A DNA stretch of 12,889 nucleotides from Chrysochromulina tobinii (lineage: Eukaryota > Haptophyta > Prymnesiales > Chrysochromulinaceae), in the NCBI GenBank assembly GCA_001275005.1, contig JWZX01001789.1, forward strand, positions 1 to 12,889. The letters are read 5' to 3'. Below, piece after piece: positions 6,256 through 12,467 of this stretch. Each line of letters begins with the position of its first letter. The first letter of the stretch is position 1. Below the pieces are notes generated by a model, which made no database searches, was not told where the DNA came from, and saw only the letters and a list, made by a program, of their open reading frames with translations. A program made the position numbers and the translations under genes.

Positions 6256-8580
6256 CTATAGCCTCTTGCGGTTCGTGCGCGTGTCGGGCTTGGTGAGCCA
6301 GAGGGTGGCACGCCCGAGGAGAAGCGCCGCCCCGCCGATGAGCAGCATCGGCACGAGCGGCAGCGGCTCATGTGTGCGCACCGTTCGGACGTGACAGCAG
6401 CCGAGTGCCGCCTCGAGGCCCTCGACCTCATCCAGCGCACGCGCGCTCGCGAGCGCGGCCAGGCGCACGAAGTCCCCAGCGCTGTCGTGGGCGCCCTCGA
6501 GGTCGGCGTGGCCGAGGGCGGCCTGCGTAGCATTGCGCGCGGCCTCGGGGCTCTGCAGATGTGCATAGAGCTCGAGAACCGCGTGATGGGCGATGGGGGA
6601 GGAGAGTCGCAGATGCCCGGCACGGAGCTGATCCATCAAGCGCCCCTCCATCAAGCGCCCCTCCATCAAGCGTCCATGATGAGTTTCGTCTGCGCGCAAC
6701 GCCGCCGCCTTGGCCACCGCCATCGCCCCGGCCGCAGCCTCGGCGGCGAGCGCCGTCAATTCCGGCGCGTCTAGCTCCGTGCCGGCTGCATGCAAGTACC
6801 GGGCGCTCAGGCTCTCGAGGGCGCGAGTCGCCCCGCGCACCAGGCGGAGGCCAGTAGCCACGCGGCAGAACACCACGTGACGACGCGCCGAGTCGACCAT
6901 CACCTGTGGCAACCCCGCCGTCCGTGCAAATGGTCCGAAAGGATGGCGACCCGCGGCCCAGCTGAAGTCACGGGCGGGTGCACCGCCCGCCCGCACGCTC
7001 TCAAATGGAGCGATGAGGGCGCCGAGGGCGGAGGCGAGGCCTGCGAGGGCGGCGGCCGTTGGAATTCGAAGCGAGACTGTGTGCATTTGCGCGCGGATCG
7101 AGAGGGGCGAAGCCGGCATCGCGTGGGGGGGGGGCGCGTCCGTCGCCGTCGCCGTCGCCGCCGTTGTAGCGGTGTAGTAAGGGACGGCGAGGTGGGAGGA
7201 GTTCGTCTGTAGGACGAGGACAGCCTCGGAGGAGGCATGCACGACCGATCCATGGTCGAGGAGCAACTCCGAATGCATGCCAAGCAATGAGAGCACGTAC
7301 ACCGGAAGCACGCGGTAGGGACGCACGCCGCCGACCGCCGCGCCGGCGTTGGCGTCGGCCAGGGCGTCGGCCAAGGGTTCAAGTCGCAGGAGAGAGGAGC
7401 TGAGCGGGTGCGTCATCGCAGCGGCGTCCAGGTACGTGCGGCTCGCGCTCGCCGACGCCCGCCCGCCGCGCCCGCTGTCTCGTGCCGTCGGTGCGTCGAA
7501 GAGAGAGGCACGGCTGAGCGCCACCGCGAGCGTTGGGTGTGCATGCAACTCGTGGGTGGACGGGAGGAGGCGCAGCGTCTGGCCGGGGAGCAACAGGCGC
7601 TCGAGCTGCGCCTCGAGGCGAGTGAGATCGAGAGAGTGCTCATGCCCCGGCTTCAGTGGGTCGAACAGGTTGTGATTGCGCAGCGCGATCAGCGGCACGC
7701 GCAGCTCGGTCGTAAAGTCAGGCAGCGTGCACGTGCGCAGGTCGGGGGCAAGGACTTGGCGCGCCGCCCCGGTGAGCAGCGCGGCGAGGCGGCCGATGAG
7801 CTGCGAGTGTGCGGACGTCGTCACTTGCGGTACGGCACCCACCGTTAGCGCGCCCTCAGACGCATCGGTCGCTCCGTATGCGCATGGGTTTGCTGCGAGG
7901 TCGAGGACGAGGAATCGGCCACTCGAGAGCCACAGCTGCGTGGGCACGCCGGCCGCACCCGCCTCCACGACCGATGCGCCCACGCCGTCGGTGTAGTGAT
8001 ACCCAAATGCGCTGATCGCCTCGTCTGGGAGTCCTGCGGCTCGCCGAGCCGAGGCGGTTAGCGCGCTCTGCAAGGCGGCACGCTGCGGATTAAGCACAAG
8101 GATGCTGTAGGCAGCGGGCCCGGCCGTGGTCCCGCTCGCCGGCGCGTGCTCAAAGTACGACGCGTGGATGCGCTCAAGGTGCGGCTCGATGTCACCCATC
8201 GGTACCTCGAAGTGACCGGGCGGCGAGGCCGCCGCCGGGCGCATCGCCGCGGCGAGCGCCTTGGTGAGCGTAGGAAGACCCGTCTTGAGCTGCACGACAT
8301 TGTACGTGAACTCGTACGTCACGTCCGCTGGCGTGCTATCCGAGCCGCACAGCGGCTGGCGCCGCGGGAGCAGCTGAGAGAGCAGCCGGTGCAGTTCCCC
8401 AGCGTCGAGTTCCAAGCCGCTGGCGCCATCGCCCGCAAAGCCCATCAAGCCGATGTTGATTTCGAGCGGCACGCGTATGCCATCCGCACGCACGATCGCT
8501 CCAAGCACCAGGAGTGCTATCGACAGCCATCGGCGCGCAAGTGGTGGACCTCGCGCAATCCGATTCCCGCGAGGAAGCAT
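6256..8580 (-). CDS. Type I membrane protein of the plant DUF7906 (SPOT1-like) family
   Basis: ATG at 8580-8578, 774 residues, no intron needed. Residues 1-33 form a signal peptide (basic start, then LSIALLVLGAIV). From residue 36 the protein matches plant proteins such as Arabidopsis At5g58100: VPLEINIGLMGFAGDG; TQLWLSSGRFLVLDL with downstream CAYG; LIGRLAALL...VLAPDL; VPLIALRNHN; HPTLAVALSRA; TYLDAAAMTHPL; RVLPVYVLSLLG; EAVLVLQ; then WAAGRHPFGPF and a conserved CC near the end. One transmembrane helix lies at about 740-762, leaving a 12-residue basic tail ending RKRL, a possible ER-retrieval signal (inference). Most of the protein should be lumenal. In plants the family has been linked to pollen wall patterning, to my recollection; the biochemical role is not established. 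The gene converges on the oxygenase-Tudor gene. Confidence 0.88.
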   Translation of the reverse strand: MLPRGNRIARGPPLARRWLSIALLVLGAIVRADGIRVPLEINIGLMGFAGDGASGLELDAGELHRLLSQLLPRRQPLCGSDSTPADVTYEFTYNVVQLKTGLPTLTKALAAAMRPAAASPPGHFEVPMGDIEPHLERIHASYFEHAPASGTTAGPAAYSILVLNPQRAALQSALTASARRAAGLPDEAISAFGYHYTDGVGASVVEAGAAGVPTQLWLSSGRFLVLDLAANPCAYGATDASEGALTVGAVPQVTTSAHSQLIGRLAALLTGAARQVLAPDLRTCTLPDFTTELRVPLIALRNHNLFDPLKPGHEHSLDLTRLEAQLERLLLPGQTLRLLPSTHELHAHPTLAVALSRASLFDAPTARDSGRGGRASASASRTYLDAAAMTHPLSSSLLRLEPLADALADANAGAAVGGVRPYRVLPVYVLSLLGMHSELLLDHGSVVHASSEAVLVLQTNSSHLAVPYYTATTAATATATDAPPPHAMPASPLSIRAQMHTVSLRIPTAAALAGLASALGALIAPFESVRAGGAPARDFSWAAGRHPFGPFARTAGLPQVMVDSARRHVVFCRVATGLRLVRGATRALESLSARYLHAAGTELDAPELTALAAEAAAGAMAVAKAAALRADETHHGRLMEGRLMEGRLMDQLRAGHLRLSSPIAHHAVLELYAHLQSPEAARNATQAALGHADLEGAHDSAGDFVRLAALASARALDEVEGLEAALGCCHVRTVRTHEPLPLVPMLLIGGAALLLGRATLWLTKPDTRTNRKRL
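6633..6677 (-). repeat. Three 15-base tandem units in the coding sequence
   Basis: Units begin at 6633, 6648 and 6663 (CCATCAAGCGCCCCT, the last with two changes) and encode GRLMEGRLMEGRLMD. The reading frame is preserved. The repeat falls in the less conserved C-terminal third, before the transmembrane helix. Confidence 0.9.
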
Positions 8581-8940
8581 GCTACCTCGCGATGGCCCCT
8601 GACGAGCACGGCCTCACGCCCCGCCGTGAACTTTTCGAGTTTGGTTTGCAGGGTCGCGCAAGCCGCATGCAAACGGTGGGAATAGGGGGAGGGGGGGGAG
8701 GTGATTTTCGTCGGAAGTACCGGGTTCTGAAGCTCAAACAGGAGTGGACAACCTCTCTGTGGTGGGGGGTGGAGAGCTGCTTCGCTGCAGATAAGCGCAC
8801 CTTCAAAGCTGCTCTCTGGCCGCCGGAGGGCACTCGGGAGGTCCATCTGGCCGCCGTGGGCGTGGCGGAGCGCAAGCTGCAGGCAGCGGCACGCGCCCTC
8901 TTGAAGAAGAAGGCAATCTTGAGGTGCTCGCGCTCCGACT
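8581..8940. other. Upstream region of the DUF7906 gene with a relic fragment
   Basis: The first 200 bases probably hold the promoter and 5' UTR of the minus-strand gene. They include G-runs at 8678-8698 (GGG, GGGGG, GGGGGGGG) that could form a G-quadruplex on the template strand. From about 8777 to 8853 the sequence matches 10215-10292 imperfectly and in direct orientation. In one minus-strand frame both copies read (K/R)WTS....SGGQ....KV, which suggests decayed pieces of the same unknown coding sequence. Confidence 0.5.
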
Positions 8941-9008
8941 CCGGTATGACGGAGGCGCGCGCGGATCAAGAAGCCGGAAGCGCCGGGCATTGGGCCGTAC
9001 TTGAAGTG
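8941..9008 (+). repeat. Left arm of a 68/65-base inverted repeat
   Basis: It pairs with 10327-10391 in opposite orientation and is identical by eye apart from a 3-base gap. Read on the minus strand both arms contain CACTTCAAGTACGGCCCAAT. It overlaps the beginning of unit R1. Confidence 0.9.
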
Positions 9009-9044
9009 CTCTCTCGATCCTCGCCCACTCTGCGCGCCCCCGTT

Positions 9045-9364
9045 CTACATCCGGCCGGACATGCTGGGCGGCTCCTCGTACGCCGGATCGTACTCGTCTC
9101 CGTACGCCTGCTCGTTGTCCTCCGCCGCCACGGCCAGCGCGGACTGCCACGCCAAGGCAGCCGCTGCGACACGCGCGAGCAGGCCTTGCTGGCGAGCCTT
9201 CTCGAGGAGCGCGGCCGCGGCCTTCGACTTCGGGCTCTTGTTGAACTGCGGATGCGTGATGACGTGCGTGAATCTCTTCTCCATCGCGGTCTCCGACTTA
9301 GGGAGGTCGCCCAGTGCCTTCGCCTCGAGGAGCGGTTTGAGGAAACCGACTATCTGCTGGAAGG
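9045..9364 (-). pseudogene. C-terminal part of unknown protein X, copy 1
   Basis: The minus-strand frame reads from FQQIVGFLKPLLEAK through EKRFTHVITHPQFNKSPKSK and ARQQGLLARVAAAALAWQSA to an acidic end EDNEQAYGDEYDPAYEEPPS, then MSGRM and a stop. The same segment, with a proper N-terminus, occurs at 10443-10828 on the other strand. Here the N-terminal ~52 residues are replaced, out of frame, by Argonaute sequence, so the copy is very likely dead. I recognise no domain; the middle is Lys/Ala-rich and probably helical. Confidence 0.7.
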
Positions 9365-9378
9365 CCCTCCTCGCGGCG

Positions 9379-9507
9379 GCCGCCCTCGTAGTACCGCGCG
9401 AGGAGGGCGGCGCGCTTCGCATAATACACGGGCGCCGGCCGGCCCACGACCTTGGTCGCGACGCCGGCCACATGGCACAGATCGAAGGTGAGCTGCTGCA
9501 ACTCGTC
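9379..9507 (-). pseudogene. Argonaute PIWI-domain C-terminal fragment, copy 1
   Basis: Forty-three codons on the minus strand contain DELQQLTFDLCH, then RPAPVYYAKRAALLARYYEGG. This matches the end of the PIWI domain of eukaryotic Argonautes (DELQ.LT..LCH....T..V..PAPVYYA...A.RARY). The fragment begins just after the position of the final catalytic His of the DEDH tetrad, so it has no slicer residues. Upstream it is joined to EDNEQAYGDE of protein X, with a shared GACGAG (Asp-Glu) at the junction. Downstream it runs out of frame into protein X. It is a relic, not a functional gene. Confidence 0.88.
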
Positions 9508-9585
9508 TCCGTACGCCTGCTCGTTGTCCTGTGGGCCGTACTTGAAGTGCTCTCTCGATCCTCGCCCACTCTGCGCGCCCCCGTT

Positions 9586-9908
9586 CTACATCCGGCCGGA
9601 CATGCTGGGCGGCTCCTCATACGCCGGATCGTACTCGTCTCCGTACGCCTGCTCGTTGTCCTCCGCCGCCACGGCCAGCGCGGACTGCCACGCCAAGGCA
9701 GCCGCTGCGACACGCGCAAGCAGGCCTTGCTGGCGAGCCTTCTCGAGGAGCGCGGCCGCGGCCTTCGACTTCGGGCTCTTGTTGAACTGCGGATGCGTGA
9801 TGACGTGCGTGAATCTCTTCTCCAAGATCGCGGTCTCCGACTTAGGGAGGTCGCCCAGTGCCTTCGCCTCGAGGAGCGGTTTGAGGAAACCGACTATCTG
9901 CTGGAAGG
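9586..9908 (-). pseudogene. C-terminal part of unknown protein X, copy 2
   Basis: Same content as 9045-9364 with one extra codon (AILEKRF instead of AMEKRF). It ends MSGRM and stop. Its 5' side is again Argonaute sequence in another frame. The inserted codon makes this copy look closer to an ancestral gene, although it too lacks the N-terminus. Confidence 0.7.
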
Positions 9909-9922
9909 CCCTCCTCGCGGCG

Positions 9923-10058
9923 GCCGCCCTCGTAGTACCGCGCGAGGAGGGCGGCGCGCTTCGCATAATTGATAATACACGGGCGCCGGCCGGCCCACGA
10001 CCTTGGTCGCGACGCCGGCCACATGGCACAGATCGAAGGTGAGCTGCTGCAACTCGTC
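9923..10058 (-). pseudogene. Argonaute PIWI C-terminal fragment, copy 2, frameshifted
   Basis: As in copy 1, it reads DELQQLTFDLCH up to PAPVYY. A 7-base insertion (TGATAAT type) near 9967-9973 then shifts the frame, so that YAKRAALLARYYEGG continues in a different frame. This confirms the fragment is not under coding constraint. Confidence 0.87.
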
Positions 10059-10081
10059 TCCGTACGCCTGCTCGTTGTCCT

Positions 10082-10326
10082 CCGCCGCCACGGCCCGCCT
10101 AGTGTGATCTAGAGAGTGTCGCTCATTGTCGGCAGAGCTGGTGGGGGTGCAGGGTTATGCCCAGGCGAAGACATACCGCCGGCCCCAAGAGTGGACCAGC
10201 TCGGCGGTGCCGGTGAAGCGCTGCAGCGCTCCACCTTCACAGCGGTGAGGCTCTGGCCGCCAGAGGACACTGCATAGGAGGTCCACTTGGCCTTCAGCCA
10301 TGCGCGTCGTGGGCGCGCCGCCGTGC
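10082..10326. other. Spacer with relic of an unknown coding fragment
   Basis: Between R2 and the inverted-repeat arm. The minus strand from about 10320 to 10110 has an open frame containing KWTSYAVSSGGQSLTAVKV, which matches the fragment at 8777-8853 imperfectly. A second minus frame reads MAEGQVDLLCSVLWRPE up to a stop near 10157. No complete gene can be supported. Confidence 0.45.
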
Positions 10327-10391
10327 CACTTCAAGTACGGCCCAATGCCCGGCGCTTCCGGCTTCTTCCGCGCGCGCCTCCGTCATACCGG
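10327..10391 (-). repeat. Right arm of the 68/65-base inverted repeat
   Basis: Reverse complement of 8941-9008 apart from a 3-base gap. Its left edge marks an orientation switch: the relic at 10215-10292 is in direct orientation with its partner, while this arm and R3 are inverted. Confidence 0.9.
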
Positions 10392-10442
10392 CACACTGAC
10401 ACTTGATTCGCGCGTGGATTTCGACCAGTACATCAGCTCATC

Positions 10443-10828
10443 ATGCCAAAGCATTACGAGAACGCGCGCGATTGTGGCGGCAACCGCCCATACGAGTACG
10501 ACGAGAAGCGGGGCTACAAGCGGGCATTTGCCGAGGACAAGGAGATCGACCTCTACGAGGCCTGGAAGCAGGCCGAGATTCTCCAGCCCAAGCTCACCTT
10601 CCAGCAGATAGTCGGTTTCCTCAAACCGCTCCTCGAGGCGAAGGCACTGGGCGACCTCCCTAAGTCGGAGACCGCGATGGAGAAGAGATTCACGCACGTC
10701 ATCACGCATCCGCAGTTCAACAAGAGCCCGAAGTCGAAGGCCGCGGCCGCGCTCCTCGAGAAGGCTCGCCAGCAAGGCCTGCTCGCGCGTGTCGCAGCGG
10801 CTGCCTTGGCGTGGCAGTCCGCGCTGGC
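10443..10828 (+). pseudogene. Protein X with native N-terminus, C-terminus lost
   Basis: The ATG at 10443 opens MPKHYENARDCGGNRPYEYD, then an acidic/basic stretch (FAEDKEIDLYEAWKQAE), then the part shared with R1 and R2 from FQQIVGFLKP to WQSALA. The reading stays open to 11237, but past 10828 it is simply antisense to an oxygenase-like fragment, so only about 129 codons are genuine. The missing end is the acidic EDNEQAYGDE-to-MSGRM tail seen in the other copies, about 33 residues. A complete relative should therefore be about 160 residues. No known domain is recognised. Transcription of this truncated copy cannot be excluded. Confidence 0.6.
10597..10828 (+). repeat. Inverted copy R3 of the R1/R2 core
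   Basis: 232 bases that read as the exact reverse complement of 9133-9364 in R1, checked by eye. It shares the R1-specific states (no AGA, GCGCGAGC rather than GCGCAAGC), so it is closer to R1 than to R2 (9674-9908). Confidence 0.93.
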
Positions 10829-11179
10829 ACGCATAGATAGAGCTCCGGGGCGGATGGTATGCAGGGTGGTACAAGTACATATGCACCCTTACATTCTCGA
10901 TGCTATATCCCACCCCTGCATGGCAGAGATCCCCGCGGAACACCAGGACCCCTCCCGGGTCCAGGCGGATCACGCTCGGCGGAGCATCCGCCCGCCGCCA
11001 GACCCAGAGCCTGGCGGCGGCCTCCAGCGCCACCAAGACAGACAGGGGCATGTCGACGACCGTCCTCCCTGGCTGCTTCATGAAGGTGGCCACGTAGCTG
11101 GGGGACTCGTCCATGTGCTTCGACTGGTCACCGTCCTGGGGCGAGGTCTCCGACTCGTCGTAGGCCGTCGGCGAACGAG

Positions 11180-11277
11180 GGCGCGACGGGCGCGGTGGGC
11201 GCGACGGGCGCGACGGGCGCGACGCCGACGGGCGTGACGGGCGCGGTGGGCGCGGTGGGCGAGGTGGGCGCGACGGC
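11180..11277 (+). repeat. 9-base GC-rich minisatellite
   Basis: Units of the form G(A/G)(C/T)GGGCGC are repeated with small changes. On the minus strand they encode Ala-Pro-Val/Thr triplets. One proposed frameshift of the oxygenase-like gene lies at the left edge of this tract. Confidence 0.9.
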
Positions 11278-11413
11278 TGGGTAGTCGGTGGTGGAAGGGG
11301 CGAGTCCAGCGACAGCCGTGGCGGGCACCTGCAGCACGCTCGCATCGGACGTGACGGGTGCGCCCGCCACGGCGCCAGGCAGCGCGGCTAGAGTGGAGTC
11401 ACCTGCATCTGCA

Positions 11414-11414
<1 letters not shown>

Positions 11415-11450
<36 letters not shown>
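11415..11450 (+). repeat. (CTG)12 microsatellite
   Basis: Twelve CTG units. The minus-strand frame reads them as a 12-Ala run. The tract has the same unit count as the AGC tract at 4457-4492 and is its reverse-complement type. Confidence 0.93.
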
Positions 11451-11454
<4 letters not shown>

Positions 11455-12078
11455 AGAGTCCAGAGAGCACAAAGAGCCCAAACCGGTAGGCGCGACGGGC
11501 GCGGTGGGCCCCTCGGCTGCGTAGTCGAGCGCGAGCTGCGCAGGCTCAATGGCGAGGCCCAGCAGGCTGGCGCCGTCGCCGAGGAGCGCGACGGCGGACG
11601 GCTCCCTCGTCAGCTGCCAGAAGACGTGGTGCTGGCCCTGTCTCTTCTCGTGGAGCAGCTTCGCCTTGGAGCCGTTGATGCACTTCTTGAACCAATTGTC
11701 TTGAACGTCTCGTACTGGCACGAGGCGCCGTGGTGCTCCGTGAGCGTCCTCCACATGTCGCCATACGAGCCGACGAGCGGCACGGCGGCGGTGGTCCCGT
11801 CGAGGACCACCCACTTGAGGTGATGACGCAGCGTAGTCCTTCTTTGTGCGTCGACACAACTCCTTCGCGGATCGCGCCTTCCGAGGCCGATGAGCTCCAG
11901 CATGTTTTGCCAATGCGTCGAGTCCACCGACTTCGCGAATGCAATGTAGGCCTCGTGAACTGACGAAACTAACCTCGATTGTGAACGTTTAGTCAGCCTG
12001 GCCCGCTCCGCCAACTAAGCCAAGCCAAGCCATGCCCATTGTGAGCCAAGCCAACCGAAAAGAAGCGCATTTAGCCCA

Positions 12079-12097
12079 CACATGTCGAGGACATGTG
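12079..12097 (+). repeat. Perfect 8+3+8 inverted repeat
   Basis: CACATGTC GAG GACATGTG is an exact palindrome around a 3-base spacer. It would suit a dimeric DNA-binding protein. The role is unknown. Confidence 0.8.
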
Positions 12098-12374
12098 ACG
12101 ATGTCTCAGCCCCCTACAGCGCGCGCGTATAGTACAGTTGTGCATGGAGCGCCCACCGCACATCACACCACGACCCCTGCACGCTGCGCCTTGCACAGAC
12201 ATGGTTGTACACAATTAATACGTCAGGAATCGTCAGCTTTGTTCTTGGCTGACCGCACCGGGACACACACATTTCGCGTCGCCTCGTTTCAAACTTTCTT
12301 CTTAAAAGAACATGGCGCATGCCTTAAGTCCCGGTACTTTGCCTGCGGTTCGCAGGTCGTTAAATATGCTGAGC

Positions 12375-12432
12375 TGCATGCAACGTTAAAACGTTATATC
12401 TAAGCTCCTTGAAAGATATAATTTTGCATGCA
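12375..12432 (+). promoter_or_regulatory. Hairpin upstream of the right-edge gene
   Basis: Outer stem TGCATGCAA (12375-12383) pairs with TTGCATGCA (12424-12432). Inner stem TTATATC (12394-12400) pairs with GATATAA (12415-12421), leaving a 14-base loop. The left arm carries an extra CGTTAAAACG, itself near-palindromic. The structure ends 35 bases before ATG 12468 and also holds TATA-like sequence (GATATAATTTT), so it may overlap the core promoter or the 5' UTR. Confidence 0.6.
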
Positions 12433-12467
12433 ACTCCATAGAATTTTAACGGACCCGGATCTAAGAA

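Larger units (their letters stand above)
8992..9532 (-). repeat. Tandem unit R1 (541 bases)
   Basis: It starts GGGCCGTACTTGAAGTG and is followed directly by R2, which starts with the same bases at 9533. R1 and R2 differ by two substitutions that I can see (9078-9080 region and near 9178), a 3-base indel (AGA in R2) and a 7-base indel (in R2). On the minus strand R1 holds an Argonaute C-terminal scrap (9379-9507) and then the C-terminal part of protein X (9045-9364). Confidence 0.93.
9533..10081 (-). repeat. Tandem unit R2 (549 bases by this delimitation)
   Basis: Direct copy of R1. It carries AGA near 9828, restoring ILEK where R1 has MEK, and a 7-base insertion near 9967-9973 making ATAATTGATAAT. 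It ends with the shared CTCGTCTCCGTACGCCTGCT block, which occurs at the inner and outer ends of both units and probably served as the recombination site. Confidence 0.93.
10829..12014 (-). pseudogene. 2OG-oxygenase-like gene, frameshifted and truncated
   Basis: Three minus-strand frames follow one another. First, 12014 to about 11705 includes HWQNMLELIGLG and LKWVVLDGTTAAVPLVGSYG. Second, about 11705-11170 includes DNWFKKCINGSKAKLLHEKR, then polyAla and Ala/Pro/Thr repeats. Third, about 11170-10829 includes SPSYVATFMKQPGRTVVDMP, then GGVLVFRGDLCHAGVGYSIE, NVRVHMYLYHPAY. The last part resembles the end of a 2OG-Fe(II) oxygenase fold, with the distal His in CHAG and a 2OG-binding-type Arg in NVRVH. 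The first and third frames are the same phase, so two compensating shifts are needed. The reading stops abruptly where R3 begins. The upstream end has no ATG before the internal Met of QNMLEL. It is either a pseudogene or contains sequence errors; the N-terminal part is unrecognised. Confidence 0.6.
12015..12467. other. Intergenic region, no convincing gene
   Basis: 453 bases without recognisable coding sequence. It contains short (AAGCC)n repeats near 12017-12052, a perfect inverted repeat at 12079-12097 and a larger hairpin at 12375-12432. The right half is AT-richer and is probably the promoter and 5' UTR of the gene starting at 12468. Confidence 0.6.

Noticed and set aside
8678-8698. G-run cluster as a promoter G-quadruplex
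   Set aside because: The runs are real, but in GC-rich DNA they are common and nothing here shows regulation. Noted only in the upstream-region entry.
8514-9972. Long plus-strand open frames over 8514-9491 and 9001-9972
   Set aside because: They are antisense to the DUF7906 gene start and to the R1/R2 units. The minus strand carries the recognisable Argonaute and X motifs, and high GC keeps the other frames open.
8992-10081. Tandem repeats as a CRISPR array or LTR pair
   Set aside because: Units are about 540 bases, contiguous and gene-derived, with no short repeat-spacer pattern, primer-binding site or reverse transcriptase between them.
10829-11237. Continuation of the plus-strand X frame past R3
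   Set aside because: From 10829 on it is the antisense of the oxygenase-like fragment, whose minus-strand reading has conserved motifs.
12300-12360. tRNA-like GGTTCG near 12350
   Set aside because: No matching acceptor, D or anticodon stems around it.
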